From: Photobacterium kagoshimensis
Lineage (GTDB): Bacteria; Pseudomonadota; Gammaproteobacteria; Enterobacterales; Vibrionaceae
Assembly: GCF_050337045.1 (NCBI RefSeq)
Contig: NZ_JAKJSO010000008.1
Span: 558,001-622,000 of the forward strand
Direction of reading: 5' to 3'
DNA length: 64,000 nucleotides
The notes beneath the pieces were generated by a model. It was given only the letters and a program-made list of their open reading frames with translations. It ran no database searches and had not been told where the DNA came from. Position numbers and translations under genes: made by a program. Numbering within the stretch: the first letter of the stretch is position 1; the number at the start of each line of letters is the position of its first letter. Positions 47,401-55,719 of this stretch are shown in pieces.

Positions 47401-47511
47401 TAAACGACCAAGACCAAAGAAAGCCATGGTGCCGCCGATCAAAAAGATCAATGTCAGCATCCAGCTGATCACTTTATTCTCGATGAAATAGGATGCGATA
47501 TCTTGTTTCAT
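44419..47511 (-). CDS. RND efflux pump permease
   Basis: A 1030-residue inner-membrane proton-driven pump of the AcrB/hydrophobe-amphiphile type. It has 12 expected helices, two large periplasmic loops, and the segment GMLVDNAIVVVEG in TM4. There the first relay aspartate (D404) is kept, while the second position, D in AcrB, is N405. The organisation of two adaptor genes and one pump gene recalls VexIJK of V. cholerae, but homology to that one pump is not proved. The outer-membrane channel is not encoded here and would have to be a shared TolC. The ATG overlaps the adaptor stop by four bases. Confidence 0.92.
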   Translation of the reverse strand: MKQDIASYFIENKVISWMLTLIFLIGGTMAFFGLGRLEDPAFTIKDAMVVTAYPGATPLQVEEEVTYPIEKAIQQLTYVDEVNSISSRGLSQITVTMKNNYGPDDLPQIWDELRRKVNDLKPSLPPGVADPSVIDDFGDVFGILLAITGNGYSYKELNDYVDYLRREIELVDGVGKVSVTGTQQEQVFIEISLQRLNSLGISPQTIYGTLAAQNLVSSAGAVRVGDEYIRVHPTGEFKNVDELGDLIITESGAEGLIYLRDVATIQRGFKEIPSNLISFNGKQALNVGISFVSGVNVVKIGDKVKRRLAELKEQQPIGINISAVYSQPTEVDKSVSGFVVSLGQAVAIVIIVLLFFMGLRSGILIGLILLLTVLGTFVFMKWMAIDLQRISLGALVIALGMLVDNAIVVVEGVLIGMQKGRTRSQAASDIVTQTKWPLLGATVIAVMAFAPIGLSQDSTGEYCRTLFTVLLVSLMLSWFTAISLTPFFCDMFFKSVKIDENAEDNDPYAGKFFVVYKASLEWCMRRAWLTVISLVIMLGVSLYGFTLLKQSFFPSSTTPMFMVDVWLPEGTDIRATNAALKELEGALQQQEGVEYVSSSAGKGSQRFMLTYTPEKSYASYGELIVRLDSFDAVLPNMAQFSELLDKEFPQVEYKLKQIMLGPSSGAKIEARLVGPDPTVLRNLGKQVVDIMHADPGAFNIRHDWRERTKVIEPIFNESQARRYGITKEEVDDLLQMAFSGLTIGIYRDGTNLMPIVARLPEKERVDVSTIEGMKIWSPVNQGYVPLQQVMLGVNIRWEDPLIVRKDRKRMLTVMADPNPLGDETAATVQARIQPIIEGLEYPPGYSLEWGGEYESSADAQASLFSTMPMGYLVMFLITIFLFKKVKEALIVWATVPLAVIGVTTGLLALNTPFGFMALLGFLSLSGMLVKNGIVLIDQIEIEVASGKDMYSAVVDAAVSRVRPVCMAAITTVLGMLPLLPDVFFKPMAVTIMFGLSFATVLTLIVVPVLYRLFHKVPVPDRSEAKLVTQN

Positions 47512-48593
47512 GGCTGGTTATCCTCTTCATCAACAACAATCACACTTTGCCCATCACGTAAGCGGTTACCACCCGCAATGACAATCCGCTCACCTTCTGC
47601 CACACCTGAAAAAATTCGCACCCCTTCTGGCACTATCTTGTCAGTCGATATTTGTCGTTTAGTAACGGTATTGTCAGCATTGACGACCCACACGAATTTA
47701 TTTGCCTGCTCAATACCATCACCATCTTCATTAAAGATTGCTTCAACAGGCACGACAGGTTCACCCGCTTGGTAGATCTTCAACTTTTGTGCATCCGCCT
47801 TCACTTCAACCGCCATCCCATCAAGAATGAAGCGGTCGCTAGGCATTGGCATGGTTAGGGTCACCAAGAATGTGCCTGAATCAGGATCAAGCTCGGTAGT
47901 AAACTCTTTTAGCTTGGCGCGATACTCCATCCCATCGGGCATAATGACACGCGCATTCGGGCGGTCCCGTTCAATTTCGACCGCTGACCGTTGCGAAAAG
48001 ATCATGTCAGGCGCTTGAATATGAATGTCCACCCGCTTAGTACTATGGATATTCATGACTTGCTGACCGACTTGAACGTTCTCAAATTCTTCTATCGGCA
48101 CTCTCGAAATCACCCCTGAAAATGGCGCTCGTAGTTTAGTGAACGTTAATCGCAACCGCGCCAAATCTAATCGTGCTCTGGCAATACTGCGCTGTGCACG
48201 TAATTCATCGAATTGTGATTGGGCTAAATAGCCTTTATCGACCAATTTTGCCGAGCGGCGGTACTGGCTGTCTGCCACATTGTATTTTGCAAGCGCATCA
48301 TCCACTTCCAGTTGGTAATCCGTTGGCTCTAGTTCGGCAAGTAGCTGGCCTTTTTTAACAAGATCACCAGGGCGAACCAATACCTTGGTCACCTCCCCTT
48401 GAATACGAAACGACAAACTAGACTTATCCGCGGCAGCTGCCACTGCAGGAAACGTCAATAAAGGCGCAGCGTCGGCTAATGAAACGGTGGTAATTTTGAT
48501 CGGTTGATCGATAACGCGAGATTCTAGCGCGGACTTTTCACACCCCACCAACAGAAAAACACAGAGGCAAAATACGAGTAATAACGTCTGCAT
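47508..48593 (-). CDS. RND efflux adaptor lipoprotein (membrane fusion protein), second of two
   Basis: A 361-residue periplasmic adaptor with lipobox LVGC (Cys18). The barrel-sandwich motifs are clear: SFRIQGEVTKVLVRPGDLVKKGQLLAELE, a helical hairpin (about 95-150), then LRAPFSGVISRVPIEEFENV, and the beta-barrel and membrane-proximal parts ending VIAGGNRLRDGQSV. It starts one base after the first adaptor ends, with AGGGGG upstream, so the two are coupled. Confidence 0.92.
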   Translation of the reverse strand: MQTLLLVFCLCVFLLVGCEKSALESRVIDQPIKITTVSLADAAPLLTFPAVAAAADKSSLSFRIQGEVTKVLVRPGDLVKKGQLLAELEPTDYQLEVDDALAKYNVADSQYRRSAKLVDKGYLAQSQFDELRAQRSIARARLDLARLRLTFTKLRAPFSGVISRVPIEEFENVQVGQQVMNIHSTKRVDIHIQAPDMIFSQRSAVEIERDRPNARVIMPDGMEYRAKLKEFTTELDPDSGTFLVTLTMPMPSDRFILDGMAVEVKADAQKLKIYQAGEPVVPVEAIFNEDGDGIEQANKFVWVVNADNTVTKRQISTDKIVPEGVRIFSGVAEGERIVIAGGNRLRDGQSVIVVDEEDNQP

Positions 48594-48594
48594 G

Positions 48595-49743
48595 TTATAA
48601 CCCCCTCTCTTTTATCCAAGCCCGCACTTTCTGCCCATCTTCCAACTCATCGACTCCCGAAGTAGCAATCAAATCATCGTCTTGAAGACCTTGCGTTATA
48701 TGATTATTTTCATCCAACTCGACCGCCGTTTTTTTTATTAATCCATCGCCATTAACATGCCAGACATAAGTCGTGTTGCCTTCTGTGATAATGGCCCGTT
48801 GGGGAATTGCACCGGCGTTACCTTTAGGAATTTTGATACGCACCTGCCCAGACATACCTGGGAGGATATTTTTTCCTTTAGGACGATCCATATACAAGGT
48901 CACTTTATAGCTCGAGGTTTTAGGGTCAGCTTCTGTATCCACTTCTTTAAATTGCGCGGGGTAGCTTTTCTCTAAATCGGTATCAAAAGTAACAGCTGGG
49001 TTAATAGCTTTGGTGTAGCCTTTAAAGCGGGCGAAAAGATGGTCTGGCAGTTGAAACGTTACATTGATCAGCCCTGCACTTTGAATGTGCAAAACAGGCT
49101 GTTTAGCCTTCACAAATTCATAGTTTTCAATCAAAGATAACGAAATATTACCGTCGTACGGTGCGAGTAATGTGGCATATTTGAGGTTAACTTTTGCTTT
49201 ATCGAGAGAGGCTTTAGCTTGTTTAAGCGCGGCTTTAGACGTGTCGTAATCGAGTTCGGAGATCACCTTGGTCTTTCGCAGTTCCACATCTCGGTTAAAC
49301 TGCACTAACGCCAATTGATAGTTTGCCTGGGCCTGCTTCATCAACTGAGTCAGCTCATCGACATTGAGCATGGCAAGCTGTTTGCCTTTTTTAACAACAT
49401 CCCCTGCATTCACAGAAATGCTGGCTAACTCACCTGAAACTCGAAACGCAAGAATGGCTTTGTCGCCGGCTTCTACCGTGGCTGGAAACGTTCGAAACGT
49501 ATCCTTGTTGCCTACCGAAACTGACATTAATTTCACTGGCCGTGAATCAGGTTCTGCCACTACTTGTTCTTTCTCACCACAAGCTGCTAATGATAAACAT
49601 GTTGTCACTGCAGTGAAAAATCGGGTTATGTTTTGTTTCGTTTTTACCAATACATACTGATTTGTAAAACTACCTACTGTGAAGCTCTGCTTAGCGAGAT
49701 TCTGCGACTGAGTACTTACGCACTTATCCATCATCATCGGCAT
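48595..49743 (-). CDS. RND efflux adaptor lipoprotein, first of two
   Basis: A 382-residue adaptor with AFRVSGELASISVNAGDVVKKGKQLAML and the hairpin and LLAPYDGNISLSLIENYE blocks. The ATG at 49743 has AGGGG five bases before it, but this places the lipobox LAAC at Cys55, after a polar stretch of about 35 residues, which is much longer than usual. A TTG at codon 32 would give a normal signal but has no ribosome site. Both adaptors resemble each other only in the family motifs, so they are unlikely to be a recent duplication. Confidence 0.88.
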   Translation of the reverse strand: MPMMMDKCVSTQSQNLAKQSFTVGSFTNQYVLVKTKQNITRFFTAVTTCLSLAACGEKEQVVAEPDSRPVKLMSVSVGNKDTFRTFPATVEAGDKAILAFRVSGELASISVNAGDVVKKGKQLAMLNVDELTQLMKQAQANYQLALVQFNRDVELRKTKVISELDYDTSKAALKQAKASLDKAKVNLKYATLLAPYDGNISLSLIENYEFVKAKQPVLHIQSAGLINVTFQLPDHLFARFKGYTKAINPAVTFDTDLEKSYPAQFKEVDTEADPKTSSYKVTLYMDRPKGKNILPGMSGQVRIKIPKGNAGAIPQRAIITEGNTTYVWHVNGDGLIKKTAVELDENNHITQGLQDDDLIATSGVDELEDGQKVRAWIKERGL

Positions 49744-49842
49744 CTACACCCCTGTCAGTCATCTATCTAGCGCTTGAAAACATCCCTTTTTTGGCTTATT
49801 GAATGTGACTAATTACACATTAATACCGAGAAAATTTTGTGG

Positions 49843-49974
49843 ATGCATTTAAACAGTGTAGACACAGAGTTCAACAGAAAGGATATTTATGCTTATAACA
49901 AGCTAAGTTATGGCATGAAAGGCGACAGGGAAAAGAGAGTCAAACCAAGTGATTTTTATGAAATGAGCCCGTAG
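49843..49974 (+). CDS. Possible 43-residue small protein or gene remnant
   Basis: An ATG at 49843 opens 43 codons with a protein-like, charged translation (DTEFNRKDIYAYNKLS, then GDREKRVKPSDFYEMSP). It opens right after an in-frame TAA. No clear ribosome site precedes it. It ends 28 bases before a bidirectional terminator and is divergent from the pump operon. It may be the tail of a decayed gene. I recognise no family. Confidence 0.3.
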   Translation: MHLNSVDTEFNRKDIYAYNKLSYGMKGDREKRVKPSDFYEMSP

Positions 49975-50002
49975 CTGCAAGATAAAATAACAACAGAAAA
50001 GC

Positions 50003-50026
50003 AAAAAGGAGCCGAAGCTCCTTTTT
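50003..50026. terminator. Terminator of the fumarase gene, UUCG-type
   Basis: The stem AAAAAGGAGC/GCTCCTTTTT closes on CGAA, which on the fumarase strand reads TTCG, a very stable tetraloop. T runs occur on both strands. Confidence 0.9.
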
Positions 50027-50048
50027 ATTTATTTAACCGATATCAGAA

Positions 50049-51557
50049 TTAAACATCCATTTCAGCAATTTTCACTTTCCAGATATCAGGGCCGGTCTGG
50101 TGAGCATTATTACCGGTTGAGTCAACTGCCACGGTGACAGGCATATCCTCAACTTCAAACTCGTAAATTGCTTCCATACCCAGATCTTCAAAAGCAACCA
50201 CTCGTGCTTTCTTGATTGCTTTCGCTACAAGGTAAGCTGCACCACCGACTGCCATCAAGTAAACGGCTTTGTTTTCCTTGATAGATTCAATAGCCATTGG
50301 CCCGCGTTCAGCTTTACCTATCATGCCTGTTAAGCCAGCTTGCTCTAACATCATATCGGTAAACTTATCCATACGCGTTGAGGTTGTCGGGCCAGCAGGG
50401 CCTACAACTTCATCACCCACTGCATCTACTGGGCCTACGTAGTAAATAAAGCGGTTGTTAAAATCAACAGGGAAATCTTCACCACGTGCTAGCATATCTT
50501 GAATACGCTTATGTGCAGCATCGCGACCCGTTAAGATCTTACCAGACAAAAGTACCGTCTCGCCTGACTTCCACTCTTGAACATCGGCTTTGGTAATCTC
50601 ATCGACATTGACGCGACGAACATTATCACCGACTTCCCAAGTCACTTCAGGCCAATCTTCTAGTTTCGGCGGCGTAAGCTCTGCAGGACCTTGGCCGTCT
50701 AAGGTAAAGTGAACGTGGCGTGTAGCCGCACAATTCGGGATCATGCAGACAGGTTTAGAGGCTGCATGGGTTGGCGCAGTTTTGATTTTCACATCAATCA
50801 CTGTTGTCATACCGCCAAGACCTTGTGCACCAATGCCGAGCTTATTTACGCGCTCATAAATGTCTAAACGCAGTTCTTCTTCTGCATTTTGTGCACCACG
50901 CGCTTGTAGATCATGGATATCAATTGATTCCATTAAGGATTCTTTTGCCAGTACCGCTGCTTTTTCTGCTGTACCACCAATACCTATACCCAACATACCC
51001 GGTGGACACCAGCCCGCCCCCATTAGAGGTACGGTTTTCTCAACCCACTCTGCAATATCATCAGACGGGTTCAGCATCACCATTTTTGTTTTATTTTCTG
51101 AACCGCCGCCTTTGGCTGCGATTTGAATATCCACTTTATTGCCTGGCACCATATCAATGTGCACTACAGCTGGTGCATTATCTTTGGTGTTTTTACGACT
51201 ACCGGCAGGATCAGAAACAACCGATGCACGTAGTGGGTTATCTGGATTAGTGTAAGCTTGACGCACACCTTCATCGATCATCTCTTGTACCGTCAGATCG
51301 CTGTCCCATTGAACATTCATGCCGATCTTAACGAAACAAGTAACAATACCTGTATCCTGACAAATTGGGCGGTGACCTTCCGCAGACATGCGCGAGTTTA
51401 TTAAAATTTGCGCGATGGCATCTTTCGCTGCCTGACTTTGTTCTTTGTTATAGGCTTTTTCCAATGCTTGAACAAAATCCAGTGGGTGATAGTAAGAAAT
51501 ATATTGCAAAGCATCTGCAACACTACTAATCACGTCTTCTTTACGGATGACAGTCAT
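50049..51557 (-). CDS. fumA: Class I (iron-sulfur) fumarate hydratase
   Basis: It interconverts fumarate and malate in the TCA cycle with a 4Fe-4S cluster. The 502-residue protein is about 45 residues shorter than E. coli FumA, in the size of the vibrio and pseudomonad form. The cluster cysteines fall in RPICQDTG, GWCPPG-type and PNCAATRHVHF contexts, with GIGIGGTAEKAAVLAKE and VGPAGPTTSTRMD as other family blocks. The N-terminal alpha and C-terminal beta parts are fused. It is monocistronic, with its own UUCG-type terminator. The letter in the gene name is by convention; the protein could equally be called ttdA/fumB-like. Confidence 0.93.
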   Translation of the reverse strand: MTVIRKEDVISSVADALQYISYYHPLDFVQALEKAYNKEQSQAAKDAIAQILINSRMSAEGHRPICQDTGIVTCFVKIGMNVQWDSDLTVQEMIDEGVRQAYTNPDNPLRASVVSDPAGSRKNTKDNAPAVVHIDMVPGNKVDIQIAAKGGGSENKTKMVMLNPSDDIAEWVEKTVPLMGAGWCPPGMLGIGIGGTAEKAAVLAKESLMESIDIHDLQARGAQNAEEELRLDIYERVNKLGIGAQGLGGMTTVIDVKIKTAPTHAASKPVCMIPNCAATRHVHFTLDGQGPAELTPPKLEDWPEVTWEVGDNVRRVNVDEITKADVQEWKSGETVLLSGKILTGRDAAHKRIQDMLARGEDFPVDFNNRFIYYVGPVDAVGDEVVGPAGPTTSTRMDKFTDMMLEQAGLTGMIGKAERGPMAIESIKENKAVYLMAVGGAAYLVAKAIKKARVVAFEDLGMEAIYEFEVEDMPVTVAVDSTGNNAHQTGPDIWKVKIAEMDV

Positions 51558-51831
51558 ATTTGCCCTCGTTGATTATTATCATTCCATGGCGCCCGATTTG
51601 CGTCCTTTCAATGATTGCAACCTTGAGATACCAATAGGTGTCAGTAGGGAAAGTTACAATCACTTTGCCAATATCCTGCGGCATAGCCCTCTTGTTATAT
51701 TTACTGACATAAATCACCGTAAATATGGCAAAAGGTTCTTCCTTGGGCGTCGTATTCAAAACTCACTTTATGATACTCTTGCGGACAACTTCGCGCTATG
51801 CGCTAATCGAACACCTGTCACAAAAAAGAAA

Positions 51832-53229
51832 ATGATTTGTAAATCACAATCCTCGCTAAAGATCGAACAGCTCAAGTATCATCCAACTGCGTCACTGGAA
51901 TGGTTTTCACCACTCTCAGAGATGCCGTGGGCTATGATATTACGCTCTGCTGCCAACAACCATCCAGATAATCGCTTTGATATTTTAGTTGCTGATCCTT
52001 TAGCCACTTTAGAGACACAAGGTGAAACAACCCGTATTAAATTGTCAGATGGTGATGAAAAAACAAGCACCGACGATCCCTTTGCACTTGTTGCTTCGCT
52101 CCAAGCGTCTTTATTACCGTCAGTTAACACCATGACGGATATCCCTTTTCTTGGTGGGGCGTTAGGCTTTTTTGGTTACGATTTAGGTCGGCGTGTTGAA
52201 AGTTTACCCACTCTGGCTGAGCATGATTTAATGACACCCGACATGGCTGTGGGGATCTATGACTGGGCTTTAATTGCCGATCATCAACGTAAAGAGCTGT
52301 TCTTAATCTCACCAGAAAATAGTGATCGGTTAGCTTGGCTAATTAATCTTAAAAACAGTGCGCAATTGAACCACGAAAAACATGGCTCACAACATCCTGA
52401 TGAATTTGCATTAACATCTGACTGGTCAGCCAATATGACTTTTGACAGTTATTGCAAAAAGTTTAATCAAGTGCAGGAATATTTAACATCTGGCGATTGT
52501 TACCAGATAAACCTCGCTCAACGCTTTTCGGCCGGCTACAAAGGAAATGAGTGGGCGGCATATTGTAAGCTAGATGCAACCAATGGTGCGCCATTTTCAG
52601 GCTTTATCCGAACTGCACAGAGCGCCATTTTATCGGTATCTCCAGAGCGCTTCTTGCAGCATCAGCAAAGCCATATCCAAACTAAACCGATCAAAGGCAC
52701 ACGTCCTCGCTTTAGTAACAAACAGCAAGATCAAGCCAGTGCTGAGGCATTACGCTGCGCGGAAAAAGATCGGTCAGAAAACCTGATGATCGTCGATTTG
52801 TTGCGAAATGATATTGGTAGAGTCGCAAAAGCGGGCTCAGTAAAAGTTCCTAGCCTATTTGCTATCGAAAGTTTTCCTGCGGTTCACCACCTTGTTAGTA
52901 CTGTGACAGGTGAATTAGCTAGCCAGTATTCACCGTCTGATTTACTTCGCGCATGCTTTCCTGGTGGATCTATCACAGGGGCGCCTAAAGTACGCGCTAT
53001 GGAAATCATTGAAGAACTTGAGCCAAACCGTCGAAATATGTACTGCGGAAGTATTGGTTACATTAGCCAGTGCGGCAAGATGGATACCAGTATCACTATT
53101 CGTACGTTAGTGGCAGAACAAAATAAAATGTACGCCTGGGCAGGCGGTGGGATTGTTGCAGACAGTGAAGTAAACAGCGAATATCAAGAGACGCTGGACA
53201 AACTCAGTAAGATCTTGCCCATCTTATAA
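51832..53229 (+). CDS. pabB: Aminodeoxychorismate synthase component I, PabB
   Basis: PabB converts chorismate with PabA-supplied ammonia to aminodeoxychorismate, on the way to folate. The ATG at 51832 gives 465 residues, close to the usual length. An open frame of 95 further codons upstream lies in the fumarase leader and shows no homology. The motif PIKGTRPR contains the active lysine that marks PabB, against the alanine of TrpE-type enzymes. It is followed by EKDRSENLMIVDLLRNDIGR and the block FPGGSITGAPKVRAMEII, and IVADSEVNSEYQET at the end. It is probably co-transcribed with nudL or alone. Confidence 0.93.
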   Translation: MICKSQSSLKIEQLKYHPTASLEWFSPLSEMPWAMILRSAANNHPDNRFDILVADPLATLETQGETTRIKLSDGDEKTSTDDPFALVASLQASLLPSVNTMTDIPFLGGALGFFGYDLGRRVESLPTLAEHDLMTPDMAVGIYDWALIADHQRKELFLISPENSDRLAWLINLKNSAQLNHEKHGSQHPDEFALTSDWSANMTFDSYCKKFNQVQEYLTSGDCYQINLAQRFSAGYKGNEWAAYCKLDATNGAPFSGFIRTAQSAILSVSPERFLQHQQSHIQTKPIKGTRPRFSNKQQDQASAEALRCAEKDRSENLMIVDLLRNDIGRVAKAGSVKVPSLFAIESFPAVHHLVSTVTGELASQYSPSDLLRACFPGGSITGAPKVRAMEIIEELEPNRRNMYCGSIGYISQCGKMDTSITIRTLVAEQNKMYAWAGGGIVADSEVNSEYQETLDKLSKILPIL

Positions 53230-53298
53230 CTACAAACTGATAACTTAATCAGTGACCAATTTAACAATAAAACAGTATTGGGATTGAATCTAAGTTGA

Positions 53299-53385
53299 AA
53301 ACACGGTTAATCTACGCTGTGTTTCAAACCGTGTTTAGCTATGGATAGCTAAATTCTGAGACATTTAGTGGTTAGAGCAACTAAA
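53299..53385. repeat. Cluster of three inverted repeats between pabB and nudL
   Basis: AAACACGGTT (53299-53308) pairs with AACCGTGTTT (53327-53336). TAGCTA pairs with TAGCTA (53336-53341 and 53346-53351). TTTAGT pairs with ACTAAA (53364-53369 and 53380-53385). No T tract follows the first, so a terminator function is unproved. Confidence 0.4.
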
Positions 53386-53440
53386 CGACTAAACTAAAAA
53401 GAGCACGCAAAAAACGAACTCTCTTTTCCATGGAAGGTTT

Positions 53441-54070
53441 ATGAATCAACAGCAGCAGTTACTAAGCCGATTTATGCTGGCGCCAACCGCAAGCTATGAC
53501 GAAAGTCATCAGCTACGTGTGCGCCAACATTTTGCTGCGCATGCTTTTTCTGCTCCACAATACCGCTCCCCCTTAAAACCAGCAGCAGTCTTAATTTCAC
53601 TGGTTCCTCGTAACAACACCTTCAATGTGGTGCTAACGCAACGTGCCTATCACTTAAAACACCATCCGGGACAAGTTGCCTTTCCTGGCGGGAAAAAAGA
53701 ACATTCTGACACCGATCTTATTGATACCGCGTTAAGAGAAACCTACGAAGAAACCGGCATTATTTGTCATCGTGATAACATTTTAGGACAACTTCCTCCG
53801 TTACCGACAATTAGCGGATATGTCGTCACACCATATTTATCAACCATTTCCCCAAACTACACACCTACATTAGATCGCAATGAAGTTGACAGTTTATTCG
53901 AAGTTCCAATCAACCACCTAATCAACCCATTGAATATAAAAAGCCATAAATTCCCGATAAATGGCCATTTACATGATATTTATTCCATATCATTCAGCAA
54001 ATATTCAATTTGGGGTGCGACCGCACAAATGATTAAAATTTTATCACTTCAACTTTGGCATGAGATATAG
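53441..54070 (+). CDS. nudL: CoA pyrophosphatase, Nudix family (NudL/YeaB)
   Basis: The 209-residue Nudix protein hydrolyses CoA and its derivatives at the pyrophosphate. The CoA-specific motif VLTQRAYHLKHHPGQVAFPGG precedes the Nudix box, whose core ALRETYEETGI (about 96-106) is intact. The leading acidic residue of the classic box is not at the usual spot, as is common in this subfamily. GGAAGG lies just before the ATG. It follows pabB by about 210 bases, as in enterics where yeaB follows pabB. Confidence 0.92.
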   Translation: MNQQQQLLSRFMLAPTASYDESHQLRVRQHFAAHAFSAPQYRSPLKPAAVLISLVPRNNTFNVVLTQRAYHLKHHPGQVAFPGGKKEHSDTDLIDTALRETYEETGIICHRDNILGQLPPLPTISGYVVTPYLSTISPNYTPTLDRNEVDSLFEVPINHLINPLNIKSHKFPINGHLHDIYSISFSKYSIWGATAQMIKILSLQLWHEI

Positions 54071-54110
54071 TATCGCGACAGATTACTTTTACTTATGCAA
54101 ATAGAATATA

Positions 54111-54132
54111 AAACGTGACACCGATCACTTTT
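54111..54132 (+). promoter_or_regulatory. CRP-type site of the sdaC promoter
   Basis: The core GTGA-N6-TCAC at 54115-54128 is perfect. A possible -10 box TATACA at 54150-54155 puts the site centre about 40-41 bases before the start of transcription, the class II arrangement. E. coli sdaC is known to be CRP-dependent. Confidence 0.75.
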
Positions 54133-54250
54133 AATTGTATTGCAAAATGTATACATTCAATAACGAGATCTTAATCAAAGTTTTACTTCTATAAATCCTC
54201 AAAATGCGCCTCGTTCCTAACGTTCCCGTTCCGTAAATTGGATTTATACT

Positions 54251-55501
54251 ATGCAAACTACAACAAGTTCAGCATCAGCAACTGCTCCAAAAGCTAAGTG
54301 GACCTACAAAGATTTCACTTGGGCATTATCACTATTTGGTACCGCTGTTGGTGCCGGTGTACTTTTCCTTCCAATCAAAGCTGGTGCAGGTGGCTTCTGG
54401 CCTCTTGTTATTTTGGCTCTTATCGCTGCACCAATGACTTGGTTCGCTCATAAAGGCCTAGCACGTTTCGTTCTTTCTTCGAAGAACCCTGATGCAGATA
54501 TCACTGATACTGTTGAAGAGCATTTCGGTAAATCTGGCGCAAAAATTATTACGTTCGCATACTTCTTTGCCATTTACCCAATTGTACTTATCTACGGTGT
54601 AGGTATTACTAATACCGTTGATTCTTTCCTTGTAAACCAAATGGGTATGGAATCCATTCCACGTCCATTACTATCTGGCGTACTTATCGCTCTGATGACT
54701 GCAGGTGTTGTGTTCGGTAAAGAACTGATGCTTAAAGCAACATCAGCAATGGTTTACCCACTAGTATTCATCCTACTAGCACTTTCTGTTTACCTGATTC
54801 CTGGCTGGAACACTTCGATGATGGAAGTAGCACCAGACTGGAGTGCAATGCCTACTGTTATTTGGTTAGCAATTCCAATTATTGTTTTCTCTTTTAACCA
54901 CAGCCCAATCATTAGCCAGTTCACAAAAGAACAACGTCGTGTATATGGTGACAATGCAGTTGCAAAAACTGACATGATCACTGGTGGTGCAGCGATGATG
55001 CTGATGGGCTTCGTAATGTTCTTCGTATTCTCTGTAGTACTGTCAATGTCTCCAGAGCAACTAGCAATGGCACAAGCAGAGAACATCAGTGTTCTTTCTT
55101 ACCTAGCTAACGTTCACGAATCACCATTGATTTCTCTACTAGGTCCACTGGTTGCTTTCGCTGCAATCACATCAAGCTACTTTGGCCACTTCCTTGGTGC
55201 TCACGAAGGTCTTGTTGGTCTAGTTAAATCAGAGAAAACACCGGCTAAGAAAGCTGAGAAAATCTCTCTTGGTTTCATCGTAATCACTACTTGGATTGTA
55301 GCGATTGTTAACCCAAGCATCTTGGGTATGATTGAGACTATGGGTGCACCAATGATTGCAGGTATCCTGTTCCTAATGCCTGTATTCGCAATGTACAAAG
55401 TACCAGCAATGGCTAAGTACAAAACTTCAGCACCTGTACGTATTTTCACAGCACTATGTGGTGTTGCTGCGATTACTTCTGTAATCTACGGCGCACTATA
55501 A
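54251..55501 (+). CDS. sdaC: Serine transporter SdaC (HAAAP family)
   Basis: SdaC is a proton-coupled L-serine importer. The 416-residue protein has 11 predicted helices. It begins WTYKDFTWALSLFGTAVGAGVLFLPI, the signature of the HAAAP family, and also has FAYFFAIYPIVLIYGVGITN and IIVFSFNHSPIISQF. It is followed by a serine deaminase, the sdaCB pairing of E. coli, though hairpins and a terminator lie between. Codon use is strongly biased (many GCA, GGT, CTA), suggesting high expression. Serine may be a main substrate under CRP control. Confidence 0.93.
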   Translation: MQTTTSSASATAPKAKWTYKDFTWALSLFGTAVGAGVLFLPIKAGAGGFWPLVILALIAAPMTWFAHKGLARFVLSSKNPDADITDTVEEHFGKSGAKIITFAYFFAIYPIVLIYGVGITNTVDSFLVNQMGMESIPRPLLSGVLIALMTAGVVFGKELMLKATSAMVYPLVFILLALSVYLIPGWNTSMMEVAPDWSAMPTVIWLAIPIIVFSFNHSPIISQFTKEQRRVYGDNAVAKTDMITGGAAMMLMGFVMFFVFSVVLSMSPEQLAMAQAENISVLSYLANVHESPLISLLGPLVAFAAITSSYFGHFLGAHEGLVGLVKSEKTPAKKAEKISLGFIVITTWIVAIVNPSILGMIETMGAPMIAGILFLMPVFAMYKVPAMAKYKTSAPVRIFTALCGVAAITSVIYGAL

Positions 55502-55505
55502 GGTT

Positions 55506-55530
55506 AAATAACACTCTTAGAGTATTATTT
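55506..55530 (+). terminator. Imperfect hairpin just after sdaC
   Basis: The arms AAATAACACTC and GAGTATTATTT (one mismatch) have a 3-base loop and lie 4 bases past the sdaC stop. The T tract is short. Confidence 0.35.
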
Positions 55531-55610
55531 ACTACCAACGCCGATTTCTGATAAGAAAATGTGCTACAACGCATGGTCTTCACAGAGAAATAGCGTAAAA
55601 TAGACAACCT

Positions 55611-55650
55611 AAAGAGCAGGGATGATTCATCTACTGCTCTTTTGTTTTTC
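55611..55650 (+). terminator. Terminator or attenuator between sdaC and the deaminase gene
   Basis: The stem AAAGAGCAG/CTGCTCTTT has a 14-base loop that can itself pair (GATG/CATC) and is followed by TGTTTTT. It should end much of the sdaC transcript. Confidence 0.8.
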
Positions 55651-55654
55651 TACA

Positions 55655-55719
55655 TCTCGCCAAGGAAGGGGCGAGACAAATAAAACGATACAGTCAAATT
55701 TAAAGCAGAGTGCTTTAAA
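55655..55719 (+). promoter_or_regulatory. Two leader hairpins before the serine deaminase start
   Basis: TCTCGCC (55655-55661) pairs with GGCGAGA (55670-55676). TTTAAAGCA (55699-55707) pairs with TGCTTTAAA (55711-55719), only about 20 bases before the start. They may affect RNA stability or ribosome access. Confidence 0.4.

Noticed and set aside
51547..51831. An extended pabB reading frame starting in the fumarase leader
   Set aside because: The extra 95 codons have no PabB-like content and the start from 51832 gives the expected family length.
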